From Pseudomonas sp. CFII64 (GTDB taxonomy: Bacteria; Pseudomonadota; Gammaproteobacteria; Pseudomonadales; Pseudomonadaceae), in NCBI RefSeq assembly GCF_000416235.1, contig NZ_ATLO01000036.1, forward strand, positions 1-64,000: a stretch of 64,000 nucleotides of DNA. Reading direction: 5' to 3'. Made by a program: the position numbers and the translations under genes. Each line of letters opens with the position of its first letter. Within the stretch, counting starts at the first letter, position 1. The notes beneath the pieces were generated by a model, which was not told the origin of the DNA, did not search any database, and worked only from the letters and a program-made list of their open reading frames with translations. Below are positions 42,389 through 51,445 of the stretch, piece by piece.

Positions 42389-43066
42389 TTACTGACCGAC
42401 TGCGACCAGTTCGATCTCGAACACCAGCGGCGTATACGGATCGATCAGATCGCCCGCACCTTCGGCGCCATAAGCTTGATCAGAAGGTATCACCAGGCGC
42501 CATTTGGCCCCCACGGGCATGCTTTGCAGTGCGGTGGTCCAGCCGCTGATCACGCTGTCCAGCCGAAACCATTGCGGTTGCTTGCTCTGGTCGAAGACCG
42601 TGCCGTCCGGCAGACGTCCGACGTAACTGACCTGAACCCGCCCGTCAATATTCGGCTTGGCACCGGTTCCCGGTGCCAGCTCGGTCATCAAGATGCCGTC
42701 TGCCAGTTCCTTCACGCCGGGCTTGGCCTTTTCGCTGTCCATGAAGCGCTTTTCCGCGCTCAGTGCCGCCTCATTTTGCGGTTCCGACACGCCTGAAGCT
42801 TCAGCTTGCGCGACTGCCGCGTCATGCTCGCTGAGGATCGCATCCATGCGTTCTTTTTTCAGCGCGAGTGGTTTGCCTTTGTAGGCTTGCTGCAAACCTT
42901 CGATCAAGGCGGACAATTCCAGGTCCGGAACTTCCTGATGCAAACGCTCGCCCAGGCTCGCCCCGAGACTGTACGCAAGATCATGCGCATCGCTGGACGC
43001 ACCGGTTTCCGCGGCCTGAGCCAGGGGTAGCAAGAACAACAACGACGTTAACAGGTAGCGCGACAT
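42389..43066 (-). CDS. Exported FKBP-type peptidyl-prolyl isomerase
   Basis: A protein of 225 residues from ATG 43066 (MSRYLLTSLLFLLPLAQAAE), preceded by GGAG; the longer frame to 43192 is leader. Residues 1-18 form a signal peptide. The FKBP_N dimerisation helices follow (AYSLGASLGERLHQEVPDLE) and the FKBP domain at the end (DGRVQVSYVGRLPDGTVFDQ, GWTTALQSMPVGAKWRLVIP, YGAEGAGDLIDPYTPLVFEI). It folds periplasmic proteins by turning proline bonds, as FkpA and Mip do. It is convergent with rsd. Confidence 0.9.
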   Translation of the reverse strand: MSRYLLTSLLFLLPLAQAAETGASSDAHDLAYSLGASLGERLHQEVPDLELSALIEGLQQAYKGKPLALKKERMDAILSEHDAAVAQAEASGVSEPQNEAALSAEKRFMDSEKAKPGVKELADGILMTELAPGTGAKPNIDGRVQVSYVGRLPDGTVFDQSKQPQWFRLDSVISGWTTALQSMPVGAKWRLVIPSDQAYGAEGAGDLIDPYTPLVFEIELVAVGQ

Positions 43067-43283
43067 GAATGCTCTCCGGCCTGGGAAGGGAGCGATTATG
43101 CCAGTGCAATCGCCTGCATGTGATGACACTTGCCAAGTGTTTTTTGCATGACCTTGGTCAAAGACACCGCAAGCATTTTCCCGCGCATGCAACAGGTTGC
43201 TTTCTACACTGTCAACATGCGCTAGCGGCGGTGCAGGCAGAGGTCTAGTATGAGCCGCAATTCAGCCAGCCAGAGGGTAAATC

Positions 43284-44342
43284 ATGTCGGCCAAAAAGAA
43301 GCCAGTAAACACCCCGTTGCATTTGCTCCAACAGCTTTCGAGCAGCTTGCTCGAGCACCTCGAAGACGCCTGTTCGCAAGCCATGGCTGATGCCGAGAAA
43401 CTGCTCGCCAAGCTTGAAAAGCAACGTGGTAAGGCACAAGAAAAACTGCACAAGTCGCGCACCAAATTGCAGGACGCGGCTACTGCCGGTAAAGCCAAGG
43501 CGCAAGCCAAGGCCAAGAGTGGCGTCGCCGAGCTGGAAGAATTGCTCGACGCTCTCAAATCTCGCCAGACTGAAACCCGCACCTACATCCTGCAACTCAA
43601 GCGTGACGCTCAGGAAAGCTTGAAGTTGGCTCAGGGCGTTGGTCGCGTCAAGGAAGCCGTCAGCAAAGCCCTGGACAGCCGCGCCGCCAAGCCAGCGCCA
43701 GCCAAGGCCACTGCGGCAAAAGCCGTTACCGCCAAAGCACCCGCGCCAGCCGCCAAGCCAGTTGCAGCCAAACCTGCTGCCAAAGCTGTTGCCGCCAAGG
43801 CCCCAGCCAAAGCACCGGCAAAAACCGCTGCCAAGCCTGCAGCCAAAGCAGCACCCGCCAAGCCTGCTGCCAAGCCTGCTGCCAAGGCTCCGGTTAAAGC
43901 GGCGGCCAGCGCATCTGCTGCCAAACCTGCGGCAAAACCAGCGGCCGCCAAGCCTGCGGTTGCCAAAGCTGCCGCCGCCAAGCCTGCTCCAGCCAAAACC
44001 GCTGCCAAGCCTGCGCCAGCCAAACCAGCCGCCGCTAAAGCTCCAGCTGCCAGCGCTGCTGCCAAGCCTGCGGTAAAAGCGCCTGTCAAAGCAGCCGCCA
44101 AGCCAGCTGCAAAAGCTCCGGCCAAAGCCGCTGCCGCTAAACCTGCAGCCAAGCCAGCGGTTGCCAAACCCGCCGCTGCCAAGCCAGCCGTAGCCAAGCC
44201 AGCTGCAAAACCGGCTGCTGCCAAACCAGCAGTGGCCAAGCCGGCAACTCCGGCCGCTACCGCAACTCCAGCGCCAACAGCACCTGCAGCAACGCCAGCA
44301 GCACCGGCAAACAGCAGCACAACACCAACCAGCGCTTCCTAA
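43284..44342 (+). CDS. algP: Histone-H1-like transcriptional regulator AlgP
   Basis: A protein of 352 residues. Residues 1-130 are a charged coiled-coil part (LLQQLSSSLLEHLEDACSQA, ELLDALKSRQTETRTYILQL). Residues 135-335 are almost wholly Ala, Lys and Pro in KPAA/AAKPA repeats, as in the tail of histone H1 and in AlgP (AlgR3) of P. aeruginosa. It binds DNA and affects alginate and nucleoid structure. The repetitive DNA of the tail (43680-44300) is prone to slippage, and repeat number should vary between strains. The stop overlaps the convergent TIGR02444 gene. Confidence 0.93.
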   Translation: MSAKKKPVNTPLHLLQQLSSSLLEHLEDACSQAMADAEKLLAKLEKQRGKAQEKLHKSRTKLQDAATAGKAKAQAKAKSGVAELEELLDALKSRQTETRTYILQLKRDAQESLKLAQGVGRVKEAVSKALDSRAAKPAPAKATAAKAVTAKAPAPAAKPVAAKPAAKAVAAKAPAKAPAKTAAKPAAKAAPAKPAAKPAAKAPVKAAASASAAKPAAKPAAAKPAVAKAAAAKPAPAKTAAKPAPAKPAAAKAPAASAAAKPAVKAPVKAAAKPAAKAPAKAAAAKPAAKPAVAKPAAAKPAVAKPAAKPAAAKPAVAKPATPAATATPAPTAPAATPAAPANSSTTPTSAS

Positions 44343-44803
44343 GTCTGGTTTGCCGCGACGCGCAGCACATGCAGCGCGTCGCGGTCCTTGTCGGCCGCCT
44401 CACCCGCCAACAGCGTCAACCAGTCTTCCTGCCCCCTTGGAGCTGTCGCTGACCAGCCCAGCGTCTGCGTCTCCAGCCTCGTCAACAACTCATGCTCAGC
44501 CTCAAGCTCCAGCGCCTTGACGCGCTCGCGAAACGAGCCCAGCGCCGGATCGTGCTGTGCCGCATTACGCCATTGCGTGCGTAACTCGCGAAGCGGGCGC
44601 ACCACATCGTCATGCCAGGGCGTCGCCAACTGTCCGATTTCCAGGGCGCGCTGCGCGCTGCAGGCCACATCACGACGCATCAGCCAGACGCCACATAACA
44701 ACAGGCAAACGTTGGCGCCGCTGGCTTGCAGGCTCAGGCACGCCGCTTCGATCCCCGGTTTGGCATACAAATCGAGGGTGAAACTCCAAAGGTCAGCATG
44801 CAT
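44339..44803 (-). CDS. TIGR02444 family protein
   Basis: A protein of 154 residues starting MHADLWSFTLDLYAKPGIEA. The stretch LWSFTLDLYAKPGIEAACLS and ANVCLLLCGVWLMRR identify TIGR02444, a small helical family of pseudomonads and relatives with no established role. The C-terminal half is charged and helical. It ends within the last codon of algP on the opposite strand and is divergent from the ABC-F gene 46 bases away. Confidence 0.8.
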   Translation of the reverse strand: MHADLWSFTLDLYAKPGIEAACLSLQASGANVCLLLCGVWLMRRDVACSAQRALEIGQLATPWHDDVVRPLRELRTQWRNAAQHDPALGSFRERVKALELEAEHELLTRLETQTLGWSATAPRGQEDWLTLLAGEAADKDRDALHVLRVAANQT

Positions 44804-44849
44804 AGTGATCTACCTGTTTGAGACGAAGCTGGTAGACTCCGCCGCCATT

Positions 44850-46760
44850 ATGATTCGACTTCAAAGCCTTACCTTACAGCGTGGCCCGCAACGTCTGCTA
44901 GAAGACGCCGAGCTGACCCTGCACGCCGGTCAGAAAGCCGGCTTGATCGGTGCCAATGGCGCCGGCAAATCCAGCCTGTTCGCGTTGCTTCTGGGTGAGT
45001 TGACCCCGGACTCCGGCGACTGTCTGCTACCCGCCGACTGGCGCATCGCGCACATGCGGCAAGAGATCGACACCCTCGACCGCATTGCGGTGGACTACGT
45101 GCTCGATGGCGACCTGCGCCTGCGTGAAGTGCAGCGTTTGCTGGAGCAAGCCGAAACGGCGGGCGACGGTGCCGCTCAGGCGCGCATGCACTCGGAGCTG
45201 GACAGCGCCGATGGCTACACCGCCGACGCCCGGGCGCGCAAATTGCTCGCCGGTCTGGGCTTCACCAATGAACAAATGGACAAGCCGGTCTCCGACTTCT
45301 CCGGTGGCTGGCGGATGCGTCTGAACCTGGCGCAGGCCTTGATGTGCCCGTCAGACCTGTTGCTGCTCGATGAGCCAACCAACCACTTGGACCTCGACGC
45401 CATTCTGTGGCTGGAAGACTGGCTCAAAAGCTATCCCGGCACCTTGCTGCTGATTTCCCACGACCGGGATTTTCTCGATGCCGTGGTTGATCACGTGGCG
45501 CACGTCGAGCAGCGCAAGATCACCCTTTATCGCGGTGGCTACAGCGCTTTCGAACGCGCCCGTGCAGAGCGTCTGGCCCAGCAGCAACAGGCTTACGACA
45601 AGCAGCAGGCGCAGCGCGCGCATATGGAGAAATTCATCGCGCGCTTCAAGGCCCAGGCCACCAAGGCCAAGCAGGCCCAGAGCCGGATCAAGGCCCTGGA
45701 ACGGATGGAAGAGCTGTCGGCGGCGCATGTGGATTCGCCGTTCGACTTCACTTTCCGCGAATCGAACAAAATCTCCAGCCCGCTGCTGGATTTGTCCGAT
45801 GCCCGTTTGGGTTATGGTGACCGGGCGGTACTTGAGAAGGTCAAGCTGCAACTCACGCCGGGCGCACGGATTGGTCTGCTCGGGCCAAACGGCGCGGGTA
45901 AATCGACGCTGATCAAAAACCTGGCTGGCGAACTTGAGCCCTTGAGCGGCCGACTGGTGCGCGGCGAAAACACCGTCGTCGGCTACTTCGCTCAGCATCA
46001 GCTGGACTCGCTGGATTCCAAGGCCAGTCCGCTGCTGCACTTGCAGCGCATTGCACCGACTGAACGCGAGCAAACCCTGCGCGACTTCCTCGGCGGCTTC
46101 GACTTCCGTGGCGCGCGTCTCGACGAGCCGGTGCTGAATTTTTCCGGCGGCGAAAAAGCCCGTCTGGCCCTGGCGCTGATTGCCTGGGAAAAGCCCAACC
46201 TGCTGCTGCTCGACGAACCCACCAACCACCTGGATCTGGAGATGCGCCTGGCGTTGACCATGGCCCTGCAGGAATTCAGTGGCGCGGTACTGGTGGTTTC
46301 TCACGATCGGCATCTGCTCAAAAGCACCACCGATGATTTCCTGCTGGTGGCTGACGGCCGCGTGCAGGAATTCGACGGCGATCTGGAAGACTACGCCCGT
46401 TGGCTGGTGGAATACCGCCTGCGTAACGCCCCGGTCAGCAATACGCCGATCAACGTCGACAAGACCGACAAGAAGGCCCAGCGCCAACAGGCAGCGGCCT
46501 TGCGTCAGCAATTGGCACCGCACAAGAAACAGGCCGACAAGCTGGAACGCGACTTGGGATTGCTGCACGAGAAGCTCGCCAAGGTCGAAGCCGCACTGGC
46601 CGACAGCGCGAACTACGAGGCAGCGAACAAAGACAAGTTGCGCGATCTGCTGGCCGAACAAGCCAGCCTGAAGGTTCGCGAAGCCGAACTGGAAGAATCG
46701 TGGATGGAATCGCTGGAACTGCTGGAGTCCATGCAGGCCGAACTGGAAGCCTTGTCGTGA
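44850..46760 (+). CDS. ABC-F family ATPase (YheS type)
   Basis: A protein of 636 residues from ATG 44850 (MIRLQSLTLQRGPQRLLEDA). Two ABC domains have Walker A GANGAGKSS at 34-42 and GPNGAGKST in the second, signatures FSGGWRMRLN and FSGGEKARLA, and LLLDEPTNHLDLDAILWLED in domain 1. The linker between them is charged (KQQAQRAHMEKFIARFKAQA), and a C-terminal coiled coil follows. There are no membrane segments: ABC-F proteins act on the ribosome E site rather than in transport. It probably forms a unit with the MscS-like gene 16 bases on. Confidence 0.9.
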   Translation: MIRLQSLTLQRGPQRLLEDAELTLHAGQKAGLIGANGAGKSSLFALLLGELTPDSGDCLLPADWRIAHMRQEIDTLDRIAVDYVLDGDLRLREVQRLLEQAETAGDGAAQARMHSELDSADGYTADARARKLLAGLGFTNEQMDKPVSDFSGGWRMRLNLAQALMCPSDLLLLDEPTNHLDLDAILWLEDWLKSYPGTLLLISHDRDFLDAVVDHVAHVEQRKITLYRGGYSAFERARAERLAQQQQAYDKQQAQRAHMEKFIARFKAQATKAKQAQSRIKALERMEELSAAHVDSPFDFTFRESNKISSPLLDLSDARLGYGDRAVLEKVKLQLTPGARIGLLGPNGAGKSTLIKNLAGELEPLSGRLVRGENTVVGYFAQHQLDSLDSKASPLLHLQRIAPTEREQTLRDFLGGFDFRGARLDEPVLNFSGGEKARLALALIAWEKPNLLLLDEPTNHLDLEMRLALTMALQEFSGAVLVVSHDRHLLKSTTDDFLLVADGRVQEFDGDLEDYARWLVEYRLRNAPVSNTPINVDKTDKKAQRQQAAALRQQLAPHKKQADKLERDLGLLHEKLAKVEAALADSANYEAANKDKLRDLLAEQASLKVREAELEESWMESLELLESMQAELEALS

Positions 46761-46776
46761 TGCGGGTTAAGGCCTG

Positions 46777-47367
46777 ATGGGCAGTTTCAACTTGCCGGTG
46801 CCGCCTTACTGGGTCGAACCCATCTGGCTGGGCGTGCAGATCCTGCTGATTCTGCTGGCTGGCTATCTGCTGCAACGTCTGGTGGGTCGCTTCCTGACTC
46901 GCCTGGGCGAGCGCTACCCTTTGCCGCCGGAACTGCTGATGCCGCTACGCGGCGGTCTGCGCTGGTTGATCATGGGCAGCGCCTTTGTTTTTGTACTGGG
47001 TCGGCTGGGTGTTTCCGCCACCGTTCTGTGGACGGCGCTGTCGGGCTTTGTCGCAGTCGCCGCCGTGGCGTTCTTCGCCATGTGGAGCGTGCTCTCCAAC
47101 CTGCTGTGCGCGATCCTGATCTACACCATTGGCCCGTTTCGCATCGGCGACGTGGTGGAGTTGGTCGATACCCTCGACAAGCCCGGCGTCAAAGGCCGCG
47201 TCACTGCGATCAATCTGATGTTCACGACGCTGATCGAACTGCCCGAAGCGGGCGGCGCACTGGTGCAAGTGCCCAATAGCCAGTTTTTCCAGAAGTCGGT
47301 CCGACGCTGGCGCGGCAGTGATGTTCTGCCGATAGCATCCGCTGAAAAGCATCTGGGTGATCAGTAG
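46777..47367 (+). CDS. Small MscS-type mechanosensitive channel protein
   Basis: A protein of 196 residues with three hydrophobic segments (about 17-37, 60-80, 85-117). The pore-lining helix and beta domain entry are visible as VAAVAFFAMWSVLSNLLCAI, FRIGDVVEL and VKGRVTAINLMFTTLIE. The C-terminal cytoplasmic cage is cut short after VPNSQFFQKSVRRW, so it is at the lower size limit of the family. It probably opens under membrane tension. Preceded at 16 bases by the ABC-F gene. Confidence 0.85.
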   Translation: MGSFNLPVPPYWVEPIWLGVQILLILLAGYLLQRLVGRFLTRLGERYPLPPELLMPLRGGLRWLIMGSAFVFVLGRLGVSATVLWTALSGFVAVAAVAFFAMWSVLSNLLCAILIYTIGPFRIGDVVELVDTLDKPGVKGRVTAINLMFTTLIELPEAGGALVQVPNSQFFQKSVRRWRGSDVLPIASAEKHLGDQ

Positions 47368-47477
47368 GTTTTTTCTGAAACTGCACACAATCACCACAAA
47401 CCCGTAGTCAAATGCTCGCGCAAACACTAGCTTATCCGGCAGAAGCTTTTTAATAGCCCTTAGGTTTGAGGTGTGTG

Positions 47478-48104
47478 ATGGCGTTGGAAACATGGCTGGG
47501 GTTTTTTGCCGCTTGCTGGGTAATCAGTTTGTCACCCGGCGCCGGCGCGATTGCGTCGATGTCCTGCGGCCTGCAATACGGTTTCTGGCGCGGCTACTGG
47601 AACGCACTGGGACTGCAAATCGCCCTGGCGGCGCAGATTGCGATTGTCGCGGCGGGCGTTGGCGCGGTGCTGGCAGCGTCAGCGCTGGCCTTTACCCTGA
47701 TCAAATGGTTTGGCGTCGCGTACCTGATTTATCTGGGCGTGAAGCAGTGGCGAGCGCTGCCCGCCGACATGTCCGACGATCCAGCCATTCGCCCCATCGG
47801 CAAGCCGCTGAGCCTGGTATTGCGCGGTTTCCTGGTCAACATCAGCAACCCCAAGGCGCTGGTGTTCATGCTGGCGATCCTGCCGCAATTCATTGATCCA
47901 ACCGCGCCGCTGCTCGCTCAATACCTGACGATTGGCGCGACCATGGTCTGCGTCGATCTGATTGTCATGGCCGGATACACCGGACTCGCCTCGCGGGTGC
48001 TGCGCCTGTTGAAAACCCCGAAACAGCAACGCCGGATGAACCGCACATTCGCCGGTTTGTTTGTCGGCGCGGCGGGTTTTCTGGCGACGTTGCATCGGGC
48101 TTGA
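47478..48104 (+). CDS. LysE/RhtB family amino-acid exporter
   Basis: A protein of 208 residues from ATG 47478. Six hydrophobic helices and the family N-terminus SLSPGAGAIASMSCGLQYGF, with YLIYLGVKQWRAL and GFLVNISNPKALVFMLAILP, are typical. It exports amino acids or homoserine lactone-like compounds across the inner membrane; substrate not readable. Convergent with crc across a REP and a bidirectional terminator. Confidence 0.9.
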   Translation: MALETWLGFFAACWVISLSPGAGAIASMSCGLQYGFWRGYWNALGLQIALAAQIAIVAAGVGAVLAASALAFTLIKWFGVAYLIYLGVKQWRALPADMSDDPAIRPIGKPLSLVLRGFLVNISNPKALVFMLAILPQFIDPTAPLLAQYLTIGATMVCVDLIVMAGYTGLASRVLRLLKTPKQQRRMNRTFAGLFVGAAGFLATLHRA

Positions 48105-48136
48105 GGTTGCTGGCGCGCCGTAAACCCATCATTTCC

Positions 48137-48215
48137 GTAGGAGCGGCTTTAGCCGCGAGATCCGTGAGATCCGCGAGATCCGCGAGACCGCTCTCCCGGC
48201 TAAAGCCGGTCCTAC
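48137..48215. repeat. REP palindrome with 9-bp tandem insert
   Basis: Arms GTAGGAGCGGCTTTAGCCGC and CCGGCTAAAGCCGGTCCTAC. Between them GAGATCCGY is repeated three times (48157-48183), an expansion not seen in the other REPs here. Confidence 0.85.
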
Positions 48216-48229
48216 GGGATGATTTTCGT

Positions 48230-48256
48230 AAAAAAGCCGACACGAAGTCGGCTTTT
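48230..48256. terminator. Bidirectional terminator between lysE-type gene and crc
   Basis: A6-GCCGAC-ACGAA-GTCGGC-T5, symmetric, in a convergent gap. Confidence 0.9.
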
Positions 48257-48273
48257 TGCTGTGCGATTGGAGG

Positions 48274-49053
48274 CTAGATGGTCAGCGTCCAGTCGTAGTC
48301 CACGATCAGCGGCGCATGCTGCGAGAAGCGCGGCTGGCGTGGCAAGCGGGCGCTGCGTACGAAGCGACGCAGGCCTGGGGTCAGCAGTTGATAGTCGAAG
48401 CGCCAGCCGAGGTTGAGCATTTCGGCCTGTTCGTTATCCGGCCACCAGCTGTACTGATCACCTTCGCGACTGACTTCGCGCAAGGCATCGACATAACCCA
48501 TGGTGCCGACAATCTCGTCCATCCAGGCACGCTCTGGCGCCAGGAAGCCCGGTGATTGCTGGCTGTCACGCCAGTTCTTGATGTCCAGCTTCTGTTGCGC
48601 CACGTACAGCGAGCCACAATAAATGTACTCGCGACGCTTGCGACGCTGCTTGTCCAGATACTTGCCGAAATCGTCCATGAGCTTGAATTTCTGATTCAAG
48701 TCTTCGTCGCCGTTCATTCCCGAAGGAAGCAGCAAGGTAGCAATACTGACTTTGTCGAAATCTGCTTGCAGGTAACGCCCATAACGGTCGGCTGTTTCGA
48801 AGCCCAGACCGCTGATTACCGCTTTCGGTTGCAACCGCGAATACAGCGCCACACCACCCTGGGCCGGCACTTCTGCTTCGCAGGCATATAGGAAATAGCC
48901 ATCCAGTTGGTAGGCTGGGTCGTCCAGTTCGAAGGCGGAGGCGCGGGTATCCTGAAGGCAGATGACGTCGGCATTCTGAGCCTGCAGCCAACTGAGCAAA
49001 CCACGCTCGACTGCGGCCTGAATGCCATTTACGTTCACACTGATGATCCGCAT
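48274..49053 (-). CDS. crc: Catabolite repression control protein Crc
   Basis: A protein of 259 residues from ATG 49053 (MRIISVNVNGIQAAVERGLL). It has the exonuclease III/AP-endonuclease fold, but catalytic positions have changed: the ICLQETK of ExoIII reads ICLQDTR, and the terminal SDHAP reads SQHAP. This fits Crc, which has no nuclease activity and instead helps Hfq hold A-rich leader RNAs and repress genes for less-preferred carbon sources. Divergent from pyrE by 82 bases, as in other pseudomonads. Confidence 0.95.
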   Translation of the reverse strand: MRIISVNVNGIQAAVERGLLSWLQAQNADVICLQDTRASAFELDDPAYQLDGYFLYACEAEVPAQGGVALYSRLQPKAVISGLGFETADRYGRYLQADFDKVSIATLLLPSGMNGDEDLNQKFKLMDDFGKYLDKQRRKRREYIYCGSLYVAQQKLDIKNWRDSQQSPGFLAPERAWMDEIVGTMGYVDALREVSREGDQYSWWPDNEQAEMLNLGWRFDYQLLTPGLRRFVRSARLPRQPRFSQHAPLIVDYDWTLTI

Positions 49054-49135
49054 AAATGGCCCCAAAAATCACGTGCGTGTATGATACCCGAGCTCTACCT
49101 AATTAGCTAAATCCGTGGTATTCGGGGCTTTTTTC

Positions 49136-49777
49136 ATGCAAGCGTATCAGCGCGATTTCATTCGTTTTGCCATCGATCGCGGGGTTTTGCGCTTCGGTGA
49201 GTTCACTCTCAAGTCCGGACGCACCAGTCCGTACTTCTTCAATGCCGGCCTGTTCAACAGTGGTTCTGCCCTGGCGCAGCTCGGTCGTTTCTATGCGGCG
49301 GCTGTGGTTGAAAGCGGTATTGCTTTCGACGTGCTGTTTGGTCCGGCGTACAAGGGCATTCCCCTGGCGGCCGCTACCGCCGTGGCTTTGGCCGAACATC
49401 ACGGGATGGATTTGCCGTGGTGTTTCAACCGTAAAGAGGCCAAGGCCCATGGCGAAGGCGGCAGTCTGGTTGGCGCACCGCTGACCGGCAATGTGCTGAT
49501 CATCGATGACGTGATCACCGCTGGCACGGCGATTCGCGAGGTCATGCAGATCATCAAGGGCCAGGACGCGACAGCGGCCGGCGTCTTGATCGCACTCAAT
49601 CGGCAGGAGCGCGGCAACGGCGAGCTTTCGGCGATTCAGGAGGTCGAACGCGATTTTGGCATTCCAGTGGTGAGCATTGTGTCCCTGAACCAGGTGCTGC
49701 AATTTCTCGCTGACGATCCGCAACTCAAGCAACATTTGCCTGCGGTCGAGGCCTACCGGGCTCAATACGGGATCTAG
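49136..49777 (+). CDS. pyrE: Orotate phosphoribosyltransferase
   Basis: A protein of 213 residues from ATG 49136 (MQAYQRDFIRFAIDRGVLRF). It joins orotate and PRPP to give OMP in pyrimidine synthesis. Signatures are FTLKSGRTSPYFFNAG, GPAYKGIPLA, the flexible-loop FNRKEAKAHGEGG and the PRPP-binding VLIIDDVITAGTAIRE. Length and frame are normal. The seven upstream residues of the longer frame are ignored. Confidence 0.97.
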   Translation: MQAYQRDFIRFAIDRGVLRFGEFTLKSGRTSPYFFNAGLFNSGSALAQLGRFYAAAVVESGIAFDVLFGPAYKGIPLAAATAVALAEHHGMDLPWCFNRKEAKAHGEGGSLVGAPLTGNVLIIDDVITAGTAIREVMQIIKGQDATAAGVLIALNRQERGNGELSAIQEVERDFGIPVVSIVSLNQVLQFLADDPQLKQHLPAVEAYRAQYGI

Positions 49778-49832
49778 AAGACGCTTATGCCAACTGGCTT
49801 TGAGCTTGTGATCGCAACGTCGAAGGAGCGCC

Positions 49833-50438
49833 ATGCGTAGATTGAGCGTCATTTGCTTGTGTTTATCGCTGGCCCCACTGCTTTCGCCGTTCGCGATCCA
49901 GGCTGCGCAGGCGCCTGAAGTTCTGCTCTATCGCTACGTGGATAGTCGCGGCGTGACCGTTCTGGATCGTCAGGGCGTGCCGCCGGAATACGCCGCCAAG
50001 GGTTACGAAGTGTTGAATTCACGCGGGCGAGTGGTGCGGGTTGTACCGCCGCCGCCGACTGCCGAAGAGCTGGAGCAGGCGCAAGCCGCTAAAACCAAGG
50101 CAACCGCCGACGCGCAACTGTTGCGTCAGTACAGCAGCGTCGACGACGTGGACCGCGCCAAAGCGCGCAAGCTCGCCGAGCTGGATGCCCTGGTGGACGT
50201 GGCCAAGGGCAATATCCTCAATCTCAATGCGCAGCAGAGCAGCCTGCAAAAGCAGGCGGCCGATCAGGAGCGGGCAGGGCGCCCGGTGCCCCAGACCTTG
50301 ATCGACCAGCTTGCCGATCTGCGCGCTCAGCAGCAAAGCTTGCGGAACGACATCCAGCGCAACCAGGCCGCACGCGCGGAGGCGGAGGCCGACTTCGCGA
50401 CCGATCGAGTCAACGTTCAGAAATTGCTTAGCCATTAA
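49833..50438 (+). CDS. Exported DUF4124 protein with coiled coil
   Basis: A protein of 201 residues. Signal peptide MRRLSVICLCLSLAPLLSPF to about residue 25, then the DUF4124 motif LLYRYVDSRGVTVLDRQGVP. A long helical, alanine- and glutamine-rich coiled coil runs from about 75 to 195 (for example AQQSSLQKQAADQER). Likely periplasmic. It is a distant relative of the two DUF4124 proteins near 13 kb. Role unknown. Ends at a strong bidirectional terminator. Confidence 0.78.
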   Translation: MRRLSVICLCLSLAPLLSPFAIQAAQAPEVLLYRYVDSRGVTVLDRQGVPPEYAAKGYEVLNSRGRVVRVVPPPPTAEELEQAQAAKTKATADAQLLRQYSSVDDVDRAKARKLAELDALVDVAKGNILNLNAQQSSLQKQAADQERAGRPVPQTLIDQLADLRAQQQSLRNDIQRNQAARAEAEADFATDRVNVQKLLSH

Positions 50439-50473
50439 AAAAGCCCTGCCGGAAATACCGGCAGGGCTTCTTA
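50437..50473. terminator. Bidirectional terminator between DUF4124 gene and argB
   Basis: A 10-bp stem GCCCTGCCGG / CCGGCAGGGC with AAATA loop, flanked by A6 and TTCTT, in a convergent gap. Confidence 0.9.
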
Positions 50474-50511
50474 ATGCAGCATGTCCTCTCCCACCAAAGC
50501 AACGCGTCCAA

Positions 50512-51417
50512 TCAATGCCGCTTGCGATTGGTGATCTGGGTGCCTACGCCGCTGTCGGTGAAGATCTCCAGCAGCACTGCGTTCGGCACGCGACCATCGA
50601 TGATGTGCGAGCTGTTGACGCCACCCTGCACCGCTTCCAGCGCGCAACGAATCTTGGGCAGCATGCCGCCGTAGATCGTGCCGTCGGCGATCAGGCTGTC
50701 GACTTGCTCGGTATTGAGCCCGGTCAGTACGTCGCCCTGCTTGTTCATCAGGCCGGCGATATTGGTCAGCAGGATCAGTTTCTCGGCCTTGAGAGCCTCG
50801 GCAACCTTGCCCGCCACCAGATCGGCGTTGATGTTGTAGGACTCGCCATTGGGGCCAACGCCAATCGGCGCGATGACCGGAATGAAGTCGCCTTTGACCA
50901 GCATGTTCAACAGATCGGTATTCACGCCAACGACTTCGCCCACCTGGCCGATGTCGATGATTTCCGGCTTGGTCATTTCCGGCGTCTGACGCGTGACGGT
51001 GAGTTTCTTCGCCCGAATCAGCTCAGCGTCCTTGCCGGTCAGGCCGATGGCGCTGCCGCCGTGCCGGTTGATCAGGTTGACGATGTCTTTGTTGACCTGG
51101 CCGCCCAGCACCATTTCCACGACGTCCATGGTCTGCGCATCAGTGACGCGCATGCCGTCGATGAAGTGGCTTTCGATGGACAGGCGCTTGAGCAGGTCAC
51201 CGATTTGCGGCCCGCCGCCGTGAACGACCACCGGGTTGATTCCCACGGCTTTCATCAACACGATGTCGCGCGCGAAGCCGGTTTTCAGCTCGTCGCTCTC
51301 CATGGCGTTGCCGCCGTACTTGATCACCAACGTCTTGCCGACAAAACGGCGGATGTAGGGCAGCGCTTCGGACAATACCTTGGCGACGTTGGCTGCGGAA
51401 TCACGTTCGAGGGTCAT
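50512..51417 (-). CDS. argB: Acetylglutamate kinase
   Basis: A protein of 301 residues. The amino-acid kinase fold shows LVIKYGGNAM, NPVVVHGGGPQIGDLL and DLVAGKVAEALKAEKLILLT. The N-terminal helix (VAKVLSEALPYIRRF) marks the arginine-sensitive hexameric form. It phosphorylates N-acetylglutamate, the second step of arginine synthesis. It lies 28 bases past algC on the same strand, in the usual dut-algC-argB order. Confidence 0.96.
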   Translation of the reverse strand: MTLERDSAANVAKVLSEALPYIRRFVGKTLVIKYGGNAMESDELKTGFARDIVLMKAVGINPVVVHGGGPQIGDLLKRLSIESHFIDGMRVTDAQTMDVVEMVLGGQVNKDIVNLINRHGGSAIGLTGKDAELIRAKKLTVTRQTPEMTKPEIIDIGQVGEVVGVNTDLLNMLVKGDFIPVIAPIGVGPNGESYNINADLVAGKVAEALKAEKLILLTNIAGLMNKQGDVLTGLNTEQVDSLIADGTIYGGMLPKIRCALEAVQGGVNSSHIIDGRVPNAVLLEIFTDSGVGTQITNRKRH

Positions 51418-51445
51418 TCAGGGCTCCAGTCAAAGGGAAAAACAA

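Noticed and set aside
43631..44320. 229-residue Ala/Gly-rich frame opposite algP
   Set aside because: Reverse reading of the KPAA repeat; not a membrane protein despite hydrophobic look.
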